Position numbers and translations under genes: made by a program. The notes beneath the pieces are model-generated. The model was not told the DNA's origin, did not search any database, and was given only the letters and a program-made list of their open reading frames with translations. Below, piece after piece: positions 23,410 to 31,614 of a stretch of 33,868 bases of DNA (positions are counted from its first letter, which is position 1; each line of letters opens with the position of its first letter). The stretch is from Actinomycetota bacterium (GTDB lineage: Bacteria > Actinomycetota > Acidimicrobiia > Acidimicrobiales > Ilumatobacteraceae). Where the stretch lies: the NCBI GenBank assembly GCA_005788205.1, contig SXYT01000020.1:1-33868 (forward strand), read 5' to 3'.

Positions 23410-23989
23410 TCCTGCTGCGCCACGGTCGCACCGAGGTGAACGCGGGTGGCCGCCTGCAGGGCCGCATCGACGTGCCGCTCGATGCCACGGGCATCCTGCA
23501 GGCGCGCGCGGCCGGCGAGCACCTGCGTGCGCGGTTCCCCGGTGCGCGCGTCGTGAGCAGTCCGCTGGCGAGAGCCGTCGAGACGGCCCGGGCGATCGGG
23601 GGCGAACCGGAGATCGACGGGCGCTTTGTCGAGCTCGACTACGGCGACTGGGACGGTCTCGAGATGTCGCAGGTGCCGCGCGGCGAATGGCGTGCCTGGC
23701 GCGGTGACCCTTCGTTCCGTCCGCCGGGTGGCGAGTCGCTGCAGGAACTGGACACGCGCGTTCGCCCGGCGCTGCTGGAACTGTCGGAGACGGCGCGCGA
23801 CCGTGACGTCATCATCGTGTCGCACGTGTCGCCGATCAAGAGTGCCGTCACCTGGGCACTCGGCGCGGGACCGGAGATGACCTGGCGCATGTCGCTCGAC
23901 CGGGCATCGATCTGCACGGTTGCGATCGGTCCAGCAGGGCCGGCCCTCGTGACCTTCAACGAGACCGCCCATCTCGGCGGCCTCGCCAA

Positions 23990-23993
<4 letters not shown>
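23403..23993 (+). CDS. Histidine phosphatase (phosphoglycerate-mutase-like)
   Basis: This is a protein of 196 residues from the GTG at 23403, overlapping the previous gene by 7 nt. It is a branch-1 histidine phosphatase: LILLRHGRTEVN (phospho-accepting H7), SSPLARAVETARAI, ELDYGDWDG, PPGGESLQELDTRV, IVSHVSPIKS (second His). The family removes phosphate from sugar phosphates, nucleotides or CobC-like substrates. In actinobacteria similar proteins include GpgP and acid phosphatases. The stop codon lies inside the 3' arm of RNase P RNA helix P1 on the other strand. Confidence 0.9.
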
Positions 23994-24341
<348 letters not shown>

Positions 24342-24346
24342 GCACG

Positions 24347-24352
24347 AGTGTA
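24347..24352 (-). promoter_or_regulatory. -10 box of rnpB
   Basis: TACACT (minus strand) lies 6 nt upstream of the predicted 5' end of RNase P RNA. It gives an independent check on the spacing rule used for leaderless genes here. Confidence 0.55.
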
Positions 24353-24401
24353 CGGAAGAGGCCCGCCCGCAGGCGAGAGAGATACGTACCCCGTGGCGGG
24401 G

Positions 24402-25160
24402 TCAGTACTCGAGGCTGTTGAGGCTGGGCGTCTCCATGGTGACGACGGTGCGTGCGCCGGCCTCGGTCATCGTGCCGATCGTCGCGTCGAATGACCCCAG
24501 GCTGCCGTACTTGGTGGGCAGCGCGGAGACGACAGGGCCGCCGGTCTCGTCGACGGCAGGGGAGACCCCCTTCGTCCCGGGGCTGACCATCTGGGCGAGC
24601 ACAACGGCGTACTCCGACGGCTTCACCGCGAGTGTCATCATCGCCCGACGGAGCGCAGGCTCGTTCGTCCACGCCACGAAGGCCTGGTAGGTGGCCGCGA
24701 CGACACCCTCGATTGCGTGCGCGAAAGCGATGACGTCCGCCTCCGCCTGGTCGCTCTCCGCGATCAGCGCGAGCGCACCCGACACGTAGTTCTTCATCAT
24801 CCGCGTGTTGGGCTTGCCGAACTCTTCACCACCGCGCGCGGCGATGAGCGGGGCGATCGCGGCGGCATTCGCCCTGTGGCCCTCGAGGAACACGGCGATC
24901 GCCGCCTTGGTGGCCGCGTTGCCCTTCGACATCGCAGGGTCGGAGAGTGCCGCGACCGCGAGGTTCTCCACGGACTGTGCGGTGCGCAGCAGGACGACGT
25001 CACTCACGTGCACCTCGGGGAGGGCGGTGGTGCTGGGGGAGAGCCCGACGCGGGAGAGCCCGGACGGTTCGCTGCCGCACGCCGCGAGGACGACACCTGC
25101 TGCGGCGAGGGTCCCGCCCTGGGTGATGAGACTGCGGCGACTGATCTTCGGTGTGTTCAC
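24402..25160 (-). CDS. Exported ferritin-like lipoprotein (Tat)
   Basis: This is a protein of 252 residues from the GTG at 25160 (AAGGA upstream). The N-terminus ISRRSLITQGGTLAAAGVVL has a twin-Arg motif and continues to a lipobox LAAC (Cys28), so it is a Tat-exported lipoprotein. The mature part is all-helical and ferritin-like (Ferritin_2 type): LRTAQSVENLAVAAL, FLEGHRANAAAIAPL, AIEGVVAATYQAFVAW and NEPALRRAMMTLAV carry spaced Glu/His that could bind a di-iron centre. It lies 30 nt downstream of a second ferritin-like gene. The function is probably iron or redox related, but such proteins are uncharacterised and may have lost iron. Confidence 0.8.
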   Translation of the reverse strand: MNTPKISRRSLITQGGTLAAAGVVLAACGSEPSGLSRVGLSPSTTALPEVHVSDVVLLRTAQSVENLAVAALSDPAMSKGNAATKAAIAVFLEGHRANAAAIAPLIAARGGEEFGKPNTRMMKNYVSGALALIAESDQAEADVIAFAHAIEGVVAATYQAFVAWTNEPALRRAMMTLAVKPSEYAVVLAQMVSPGTKGVSPAVDETGGPVVSALPTKYGSLGSFDATIGTMTEAGARTVVTMETPSLNSLEY

Positions 25161-25190
25161 TGTGGTCGGTTCCTTCGGTGCTGGCGGGGT

Positions 25191-25760
25191 CTAGAGCGCG
25201 GCTGCGTCGGCACCGCTCGACACGAGCAGCGCCGCACGGTGGCGGCTGACGACGGTGATGATCGAGGCGACGAGTGCTGCCGCGTTGATTCCCTGGATGC
25301 TCCCGAGGGCCGCGATGTGGGCCTCGGCGGTGGCGGCCTCGTGGGCAGCCATTTGGGTGGCGATGGAGCTGTACCCGCCGGAGACGGTCAGTGCGAGCCG
25401 CGTGCCGGACGGCTTCGCGGCCTCGGTGCCGAGGTAGGCAGAGAGCGACTCGACATACGCGATGTGGTGCCCGTGGATCGTGAGCAGCGCCGCGAGGTCG
25501 TCGCCGGACACCGACCCGACGGCGGCCTTGTAGGTGGCGACCATCGAGGCCTCGCGCTCGATGAGCGTGTTGATGACTGCGACATCTGCCGCCGACCGGT
25601 CAGGCGGGGCGGTGGTCGTCGGGGCAGAGTCCCCGGCGGCAGATGCGCGGCCCGCGAGGAGGGGCGCCGAGGCCGCGGCCCCCGCGGCGAGAAGTGACGC
25701 GAACAGTGCGCGGCGGCTGCGCGGCTCGGTGGCTGCGGTGTCGGGAGCTTGTGTGTCCAC
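25191..25760 (-). CDS. Exported ferritin-like protein (Tat)
   Basis: This is a protein of 189 residues from the GTG at 25760 with AAAGGAAG upstream. The signal has a twin-Arg (PRSRRALFASLLAAGAAASA) and a cleavage region ASAA. A Thr/Pro linker follows, then a four-helix domain: INTLIEREASMVATYKAAVG, TIHGHHIAYVESLSAYLG, MAAHEAATAEAHIAALGSI. The Glu and His residues on successive helices look like a ferritin-like metal site. It is the first of a two-gene operon with the ferritin-like lipoprotein. They may form a heteromer outside the membrane (inference). Confidence 0.78.
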   Translation of the reverse strand: MDTQAPDTAATEPRSRRALFASLLAAGAAASAPLLAGRASAAGDSAPTTTAPPDRSAADVAVINTLIEREASMVATYKAAVGSVSGDDLAALLTIHGHHIAYVESLSAYLGTEAAKPSGTRLALTVSGGYSSIATQMAAHEAATAEAHIAALGSIQGINAAALVASIITVVSRHRAALLVSSGADAAAL

Positions 25761-25799
25761 TCGGGGGCTTCCTTTGTCTTGGTCGTTCGGGATGTCGAA

Positions 25800-25815
25800 G
25801 GCTGGCTGGCTGGCT
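25800..25815. repeat. GGCT tetranucleotide repeat (x4)
   Basis: Four tandem GGCT units lie in the 119-bp gap between the ferritin-like gene and the FGGY kinase gene, which otherwise shows no clear element. A slippage-prone tract is possible, but it is short. Confidence 0.6.
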
Positions 25816-25879
25816 GTGCGGCCCGAGGCCGTTCCGGCCCTGGTTGGACCCGTGGGCCGGGTCATTCCGCGAGTCAACA

Positions 25880-27340
25880 CTAGAAGTCCAGTGCCGACAG
25901 GTCGGGTATCCAGCCCCGCGCCCGCGTGACCGACTCGCCCCATTGTTGCCGCGACAGGCCGGGTGCTCCCAATGGGCCGACGGTCCGGAAGCCGCCCGTG
26001 CGGGAGCATGCCTCGGTGAGCGATGCCCATTGCCCTGCGGCCGTGCCCGCGAGGAGCCCGGCGCCGAGCGTGGTTGCCTCCGTGACGGGTGACACGGTGA
26101 CGGGACGCCCTGCCGCATCCGCCAGGGCCTGGACGAATGTGGCATTGCGGCTCATCCCGCCGTCGATGTGGAGCTCGCGCACCTCGATGCCGGTGTCCGT
26201 GACGGCGGCATCGACGAGGTCGACCCCCCTGTGGGCGATTCCCTCGAGGACCGCCCGCACGACGTGCGCCCTCGTGGTGCCGCGCGTGATGCCGAACAGG
26301 GCACCGCGCGCGCCGTAGTCCCAGTGCGGCGTGCCGAGACCGAGGAGCGCGGGCACGTACGCAACGCCGTCCGTGGATGCGACCGATGCCGCAACGGCAT
26401 CGGACTCTGCCGCCGACGAGATGAGACCCATATCGTCGCGCAGCCACTCCACATTGGTGCCGGCCGACAGCATGATCGCCTCGACGCCGTAGTGCGTGCT
26501 CTGTGCATCGCTGAACGCGACGATGGGGAACGTCCCGCCAGTGCTGCGCCGTGCCGAATCCGGCGCCGACTGACCGACATACATGTCGAGCATCCCGCCG
26601 GTACCGAACGTGATCTTGGCCTTGCCCGGGGTGATGCATCCCTGACCCACCAGCGATGCCTGCTGGTCTCCCACGAGGGCGGTGACGGGCGGTGCGCCCG
26701 GAAGTCCCGTCGCGACCGCGATGTGGCCCGACGTGGGCACGATCGACGGCAACTGGTGGGCGTGGAGGCCGAGCGCGGAGAGGACGGCCGGGTTCCACTG
26801 CGCACCCGAGGCGACGGTGAGTCCGGTGACCGCGGCGTTGGTGTGGTCGGTGACATGGGAGACGCCGCCGGAGAGCTTCCAGGCGAGCCACGTGTCGACC
26901 GTGCCGAAGAGGACGTCGTCGTCAGCGCGCGCCGCGTCGTCGGGAAGATGGTTCGCGAGCATCCACGCGACCTTCGTTGCGCTCTGGTTCGGGGCGAGCG
27001 CGAGACCGTGGTTGATCCTGGCCATGATGCAGTCGCCGACAGTGCGCAGGTCCTGCCACCCGATGGCCGGACCGATGGGGCGGCCCGTGGAGCGCCGCCA
27101 TCCCACGGTCGACGCACGCTGGTTGGTGATGCCGACGGCATCCACCGGCGCGCCACCCATGGCCGCAGTGGCGACACGCAACACAGCGGCGTGCATCGCC
27201 TCAGCATCGAACTCGACCATGCCCGGGGCGGGCGTGGACGGGGCGAACTCTTCGTGGTGCAGCCCCGACACCGTGGCGTCGTCGCCGACGACGGCAGCGC
27301 GCAAACCGCTCGTGCCGACGTCGATGACGAGTGTCCTCAC
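25880..27340 (-). CDS. FGGY-family carbohydrate kinase, glycerol-kinase-like
   Basis: This is a protein of 486 residues. The GTG at 27340 overlaps the FAD-oxidase stop by 4 nt. It has the FGGY two-domain layout: VIDVGTSGLRAAVVG (phosphate loop), AVGITNQRASTVGW, AIGWQDLRT, VGDQQASLVGQG (catalytic Asp D225), ITFGTGGMLDMYVG, and LHIDGGMSRNATFVQALAD. It aligns with glycerol kinase along its length, and the operon (GlpD) supports glycerol. However, E. coli GlpK has NQRET, where Arg83-Glu84 grip glycerol, and here the Glu is Ala (A76). The first loop is DVGTSG rather than DQGTTS. Substrate may therefore be glycerol or a related polyol/triose. Confidence 0.88.
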   Translation of the reverse strand: MRTLVIDVGTSGLRAAVVGDDATVSGLHHEEFAPSTPAPGMVEFDAEAMHAAVLRVATAAMGGAPVDAVGITNQRASTVGWRRSTGRPIGPAIGWQDLRTVGDCIMARINHGLALAPNQSATKVAWMLANHLPDDAARADDDVLFGTVDTWLAWKLSGGVSHVTDHTNAAVTGLTVASGAQWNPAVLSALGLHAHQLPSIVPTSGHIAVATGLPGAPPVTALVGDQQASLVGQGCITPGKAKITFGTGGMLDMYVGQSAPDSARRSTGGTFPIVAFSDAQSTHYGVEAIMLSAGTNVEWLRDDMGLISSAAESDAVAASVASTDGVAYVPALLGLGTPHWDYGARGALFGITRGTTRAHVVRAVLEGIAHRGVDLVDAAVTDTGIEVRELHIDGGMSRNATFVQALADAAGRPVTVSPVTEATTLGAGLLAGTAAGQWASLTEACSRTGGFRTVGPLGAPGLSRQQWGESVTRARGWIPDLSALDF

Positions 27341-28812
27341 AGACCGAGCTTTCCCGGGTTCAGGATTCCGTTCGGATCGAGTGCCTTCTTCACCGCGGCG
27401 AGCACGTCCAGCCCGTTGCCGAGGGCCTGTCGCATGAACGACGCGCGGCTGTGGCCGACACCGTGGTGATGCGAGAGGTTCGCGCCGGCCGCGATCGCGG
27501 CGGTCTGGCCGGCGGACCAGAGTGCACGGTACGTCTCCTCGAACTCGTCCTCCGGGGGGTTGGCCGCGAACGTGAAGTACACGCACGCACCCTCGATGTA
27601 GCTGTGCGAGAGGTGGCAGGTGGCGGCACGGGCGTGCGGGACGGCCAGCATGGCGGTCTCCACCTGTTCGACGATGTCGTCGAGCAGTGCCCAGTTGGCG
27701 GCGACCTCCATCGTGTCCACCACGTAGCCCTTGCGGGTGAGGGCCTGGAGCGCGCTCGTGTCGTTGCGGTGGTGGACCCATTTCTCCACGAGGTCGGTGT
27801 CGAGGACGCGTGCACCCATGGACATGCACGCGTCATGGGTGACCGACATGGCGGCGTCCACGACCGTCTCGGTGCCCTCGTCCAGCACCAGCAGGACGGC
27901 CTCGGTCCCGTCGCCCCCGTGGGAGCGCTTGCTCTCGGCGCCGTCGTAGAGCCGCAGCACCGCGGGACTCGCACCGTTGCGGATCGCGCGGCGGCACGCC
28001 TCGAACCCGTCGGAGAGGCCGGCGAACGAGTAAGCGGCACGGCGCTCCACCTCGGGGAGCGGATGGGCGCGCAGCCACACGCGCGTGACGACGCCGAGCG
28101 TGCCCTCGCTGCCGAGGATCAACTGCGTGAGGTCCGGACCGACTGCACCGGCGGGTGCACCGCCCGTGCGCACGACCGTGCCGTCGGCCATGACGACCTC
28201 GAGTGCGTGCACCATGTCCTCGATCTTCCCGTAGCGCGTGGAGTACTGGCCCGCGCCGCGGCACGCCACCCACCCGCCGACGGTGCTGATGGCGACCGAC
28301 TGCGGGTAGTGACCGATGGTGAGACCGTGCGACCGGGCTGCGTCCTCAAGATCCGGGCCGAACGTGCCGGCGAGGGCGCAGACGATGCCGGACACCGTGT
28401 CGATGCTGTCGATGCCCTGCATCGACGTCATGTCGAGGGCGATTCCGCCGTTCACCGGGATCGCCGCGCCGCACACTCCACTGCGTCCGCCGCTTGCCGT
28501 GACAGAGATGCGGTTGTCGTTGCAGTACGCGAGGACTGCCGAGACCTCGGCGGTGGCGCGGGGACGACACACTGCGCCGGGCATCTGCGGCGTCTCGCCG
28601 GCGAGTGCCCACCGCATGGCGAGCGGCCACCAGTCACGGCCGTGCTCGGCCCTGTCGGCGTGGGAGGAGTCCGTCGGGCAGATGCGCGCGAGGGCTGCGA
28701 TGTGCTCCTCGGCCACTGCGGCGACGGCGGGCATGTGGGCACGAACAGCAGAGGCATCGGTGCCGAACTCGATGGGTGGCGTGGCTGGCGTGGTGAACGT
28801 CTGGATGGTCAT
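27337..28812 (-). CDS. FAD-binding oxidase of the alkyldihydroxyacetonephosphate synthase (AGPS) type
   Basis: This is a protein of 491 residues with a VAO-type FAD fold. ISVTASGGRSGVCGAAIPVN and HYPQSVAISTVGGWVACRGA bind FAD. LILGSEGTLGVVTRVWLR follows. The C-terminal cap carries HLSHSYIEGACVYF (Y405) and LSHHHGVGHSR (H448-450). The Tyr and the His triplet match the active-site Tyr and His cluster of AGPS, which swaps the acyl of acyl-DHAP for an alkyl ether. Related actinobacterial proteins are only called FAD-binding oxidase. It sits between a G3P dehydrogenase and an FGGY kinase with 4-nt overlaps on both sides, so its substrate is likely G3P- or DHAP-derived. Ether-lipid synthesis is possible but unproven. 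Confidence 0.88.
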   Translation of the reverse strand: MTIQTFTTPATPPIEFGTDASAVRAHMPAVAAVAEEHIAALARICPTDSSHADRAEHGRDWWPLAMRWALAGETPQMPGAVCRPRATAEVSAVLAYCNDNRISVTASGGRSGVCGAAIPVNGGIALDMTSMQGIDSIDTVSGIVCALAGTFGPDLEDAARSHGLTIGHYPQSVAISTVGGWVACRGAGQYSTRYGKIEDMVHALEVVMADGTVVRTGGAPAGAVGPDLTQLILGSEGTLGVVTRVWLRAHPLPEVERRAAYSFAGLSDGFEACRRAIRNGASPAVLRLYDGAESKRSHGGDGTEAVLLVLDEGTETVVDAAMSVTHDACMSMGARVLDTDLVEKWVHHRNDTSALQALTRKGYVVDTMEVAANWALLDDIVEQVETAMLAVPHARAATCHLSHSYIEGACVYFTFAANPPEDEFEETYRALWSAGQTAAIAAGANLSHHHGVGHSRASFMRQALGNGLDVLAAVKKALDPNGILNPGKLGL

Positions 28813-30488
28813 TGCGGGCTCCCTGCGGTGAACTCGGTCTCGGTGACGAGACCGGCCGCGTCCTCACGCGCGCACTCGTCGACGAACGCGGCGACCTGCC
28901 TGCCCCTCTCTGCGTCATCCCAGCCGAGGATCGGCGCGACGAGGTCGCACACGGCGGGTGCGGCGGCACGCGACGCACGGCGGTCGAGAAGACGCGCGCG
29001 GGTGCGCCTGGAGAGGATGTCATCCAGGCTGACCGCCATCTCGTGCGTCACGGCATGGACCGCCTCTGCGCGGAGATAGGGCAGTCCCGGCACGAGCTCG
29101 GCACCGAGTGATGCATCCTTCTCGATGAGAGCGCGCACGAGCGCCGCGTCGGAGCCGTACCGCCCGTCGAGATGCGCATCGAGCGGGGTCGATGACGTCC
29201 GCCTGCCGGTGGCCCCGCGCAGCGGCAGCTTCTTCGTGCGGCACCGTGCGGTCCGCCCGAGCAACTGCTGCGCGGCATCGACTGCGTCCTCGGCCATCTC
29301 GCGGTACGTGGTGAGCTTGCCCCCGGTGACAGTGACGACGCCCGTCGGCGAGGTGGAGACCCTGTGGCGGCGGCTGAGGTCGGCAGTGCGGCCGGCCTTT
29401 GCCGAGGTGTCATCCGTCTTGACGAGCGGCCGCAGCCCGGACCACACGCCGGTGACGTCATCGACGGTGATGCCGGTGGTGACGCTCGCGTTCAGGGCAT
29501 TCAGCACGTAGGTGATGTCGTCACTCGTGCACTGCGGGTCGTCGACGGGGCCCTTGTAGTCGGTGTCGGTGGTGCCGATGTAGGTGAACCGGTACGTGCC
29601 GTCGCCGTTCGCGATCCACGGCACGACGAAGAGACTGCGGCGGTCCTTCGGCACGGGGATGACGACGGCGATGTCGTTGCGCACCTTCTCCCACGGCACG
29701 GTGAGATGCACGCCCTTCGCGGGCCGGATGGTGTCGGGGTGGGTGTCCTCGTCGAGTGAGCGGACGTCGTCCGCCCACACGCCGGACGCGTTCACGACGA
29801 CCCTCGCTGTCGCGGTGAACTCGCCGCCGGTCACGGTGTCCCGCATTGTGACGAGATGACCGCCACCCTGCTGCTCGATGCCGGTGACGGCGCACCGGTT
29901 GGTCACGACAGCGCCGTGGTCGGCGGCGGTGCGCGCGACGGTCAGGCACAGGCGGGCGTCGTCTGCCTCGGCGTCGTAGTAGAGGTACGCACTCGCGAGC
30001 CGCCGCGCGTCCATCGTGGGGAGGTGCTTGATCGCCGACTTCGCGCCGAGCCGCCGGTGGATCTTGCCGATCCTCCAGCCTCCCGTCAGGTCGTACATCC
30101 ACATCGCCGACCCGAGTGCACGCGCGATCTTTTTCGACACGACGCCGTCCTTGGTGAGGATCGGGATCATGAAGGGGAGGACCTTCACGAGATGCGGGGC
30201 GTTCTTGCGCAGCCGCTTGCGTTCGTGGAGTGCCTCGTAGACGAGCCGCACGTCGCCCTGCTGGAGGTAGCGGAGACCGCCGTGAATCAGTTTCGAGGAC
30301 TTGGAGGAGGTCCCGGATGCGAAGTCGGCGCGCTCGACGAGTGCGGTGGCAAAGCCACGGCTCGCGGCATCGAGAGCCACGCCCACGCCCGTGATGCCGC
30401 CACCGACGACAAGGACGTCGAACTGGCCGCCCGCCAGCCGTTGCAGGGAATCAGAACGGTCAAAGCGGTGTTGTTCGGGGGGAGCCAT
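28809..30488 (-). CDS. glpD: Aerobic glycerol-3-phosphate dehydrogenase
   Basis: This is a protein of 559 residues, full length. It is an FAD enzyme at the membrane oxidising G3P to DHAP and passing electrons to quinone. Motifs are VLVVGGGITGVGVALDAASR, SGTSSKSSKLIHGGLRYLQQ, KHLPTMDA, AYLYYDAEADDARLC, VVNASGVWAD, KGVHLTVPW, GLRPLV and VTVTGGKLTTYREMAEDAVD, followed by the C-terminal DAO_C-like helical domain. The ATG at 30488 has TAGGCT 7 nt upstream and no Shine-Dalgarno; a GTG at 30491 is adjacent. It is the first gene of a three-gene overlapping operon (ATGA overlap with the FAD oxidase) and divergent from perR. Confidence 0.95.
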   Translation of the reverse strand: MAPPEQHRFDRSDSLQRLAGGQFDVLVVGGGITGVGVALDAASRGFATALVERADFASGTSSKSSKLIHGGLRYLQQGDVRLVYEALHERKRLRKNAPHLVKVLPFMIPILTKDGVVSKKIARALGSAMWMYDLTGGWRIGKIHRRLGAKSAIKHLPTMDARRLASAYLYYDAEADDARLCLTVARTAADHGAVVTNRCAVTGIEQQGGGHLVTMRDTVTGGEFTATARVVVNASGVWADDVRSLDEDTHPDTIRPAKGVHLTVPWEKVRNDIAVVIPVPKDRRSLFVVPWIANGDGTYRFTYIGTTDTDYKGPVDDPQCTSDDITYVLNALNASVTTGITVDDVTGVWSGLRPLVKTDDTSAKAGRTADLSRRHRVSTSPTGVVTVTGGKLTTYREMAEDAVDAAQQLLGRTARCRTKKLPLRGATGRRTSSTPLDAHLDGRYGSDAALVRALIEKDASLGAELVPGLPYLRAEAVHAVTHEMAVSLDDILSRRTRARLLDRRASRAAAPAVCDLVAPILGWDDAERGRQVAAFVDECAREDAAGLVTETEFTAGSPQ

Positions 30489-30495
30489 CACGGCG

Positions 30496-30501
30496 AGCCT
30501 A
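30496..30501 (-). promoter_or_regulatory. -10 box for leaderless glpD start
   Basis: TAGGCT (minus strand) ends 7 nt before the ATG at 30488. No ribosome-binding site is visible. Confidence 0.4.
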
Positions 30502-30543
30502 TGGGGCGGGCTGTTGCGGGACAGTTGTCACAGCAACGATTAT

Positions 30544-30566
30544 TTGTTCTCAATCCATGCGAACAA
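30544..30566. promoter_or_regulatory. Inverted repeat upstream of perR (candidate Fur/PerR operator)
   Basis: TTGTTC, 11 nt, GAACAA: a perfect 6-bp inverted repeat ending 13 nt before the perR -10 box, across the -35 region. Autoregulation by PerR is the obvious reading. The sequence is not the classic TTATAAT-type PerR box. Confidence 0.5.
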
Positions 30567-30579
30567 GCATCTGTTGCGG

Positions 30580-30585
30580 TAATCT
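30580..30585 (+). promoter_or_regulatory. -10 box for leaderless perR
   Basis: TAATCT, CTTCGC (6 nt), then ATG at 30592. No Shine-Dalgarno is present. Confidence 0.55.
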
Positions 30586-30591
30586 CTTCGC

Positions 30592-31008
30592 ATGCGATCA
30601 CCCGAGGAGCTCACCGCCGCATTCCGCGCCGCTGGCCTGAAGGTGACGCCGCAGCGCCAGTTGTTGTTCCGTTTGCTGCACAACAACAGCACCCATCCCA
30701 CCGCGGACTCGTTGTTCAGCGTGGCTTCCGGGCAGATGCCCGGGATCTCGTTGCGCACCGTGTACCAGACCTTGACGGAGCTCGCCCAGATGGGTGAGAT
30801 CCAGTCGATCGAGGTGGGCACGGGCTCGCACCGGTTTGATCCGAATGTCTCGGATCATCACCATGCGGTCTGTGACGAATGTGGTGCGGTGCACGATGTC
30901 TACGTCAAGCGCACACCCGAGCTTGCCGGCCTCCACGGATTCGCGGTCACCGATGCCCACATCGTGTACCGCGGCCTGTGTGCCGAATGCTCCGGGGCCG
31001 CCCGTTAG
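30592..31008 (+). CDS. perR: Fur-family peroxide-type repressor (PerR-like)
   Basis: This is a protein of 138 residues. Residues 1-75 form the winged helix (LKVTPQRQLLFRLL, SLRTVYQTLTELAQMGEIQ). The structural zinc site is C94/C97 (CDEC) and C130/C133 (CAEC). All five regulatory metal ligands of B. subtilis PerR are present at a constant offset of -2: H35, D83, H89, H91 and D102. Asp rather than Glu at the second position favours PerR over Fur. PerR senses H2O2 by metal-catalysed His oxidation and represses defence genes. The rubrerythrin gene follows at 55 nt, fitting this role. It is leaderless, with an inverted repeat over the promoter. Confidence 0.88.
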   Translation: MRSPEELTAAFRAAGLKVTPQRQLLFRLLHNNSTHPTADSLFSVASGQMPGISLRTVYQTLTELAQMGEIQSIEVGTGSHRFDPNVSDHHHAVCDECGAVHDVYVKRTPELAGLHGFAVTDAHIVYRGLCAECSGAAR

Positions 31009-31063
31009 TCGACCACCGCAGCGAACACCAACCACAAACCACCCACGAAAGAAGGATCCGGTC

Positions 31064-31480
31064 ATGCCAAGCCTCAAGGGCACCAAGACCCACGAGAACC
31101 TGCTGGAGGCGTTTGCCGGCGAAAGCCAGGCCAACCGTCGCTATCTCTGGTTCGCACAAAAAGCAGATGTCGAGGGCTACCCCGACGCAGCCGCGCTCTT
31201 CCGCTCGGTCGCCGAGGGCGAGACGGGCCACGCACACGGTCATCTCGAGTACCTCGCTGAGGTCGGCGACCCCGCAAGCGGTGAGCCCATCGGCGAGACC
31301 GAGGCCAACTTCAAGGCGTCAGTCGCCGGCGAGACCTACGAGTACACACAGATGTACCCCGGCTTCGCCAAGACTGCCCGCGACGAGGGCTTCGACGAGA
31401 TTGCCGACTGGTTCGAGACGCTCGCACGCGCCGAGAAGAGCCACGCCGGCCGTTTCAGCCAGGGCCTCGCGGCCCTCTGA
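31064..31480 (+). CDS. Rubrerythrin (di-iron domain only)
   Basis: This is a protein of 138 residues. The ATG at 31064 follows GAAGGAT. It is a four-helix di-iron peroxidase domain: EAFAGESQANRRY (E20), EGETGHAHGHLEY (E53, H56), AGETYEYTQMYP (E90, E93), RAEKSHAGRF (E124, H127). It lacks the C-terminal rubredoxin domain of classical rubrerythrin, so it needs another electron donor. The Fe-S protein encoded downstream is a candidate. The likely role is H2O2 reduction in the cytosol under PerR control. This gene set (rubrerythrin, HdrD-like protein, DUF3501) recurs together in other bacteria. Confidence 0.93.
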   Translation: MPSLKGTKTHENLLEAFAGESQANRRYLWFAQKADVEGYPDAAALFRSVAEGETGHAHGHLEYLAEVGDPASGEPIGETEANFKASVAGETYEYTQMYPGFAKTARDEGFDEIADWFETLARAEKSHAGRFSQGLAAL

Positions 31481-31507
31481 GCCAACCGGCGCCCAGAGCG
31501 CCGACGA

Positions 31508-31554
31508 CACATGAACGGGCGGCCACGACACTTCGTGGTCGCCCGTTGCATGTG
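31508..31554 (+). terminator. Very long intergenic hairpin
   Basis: A 15-bp stem (AACGGGCGGCCACGA with its complement, one G-T pair) closes a CACT loop. After a one-base bulge, 6 more base pairs (CACATG/CATGTG) extend it. It lies 28 nt after rubrerythrin and 60 nt before the Fe-S gene. There is no T-run, so it may be a partial terminator or an mRNA-stability element that lowers downstream expression. Confidence 0.6.
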
Positions 31555-31614
31555 GCGCACCGAGGCCACGGTCCGGTGCATTCCCCAGCAACGAACGAGG
31601 AAGCACGACGACAG

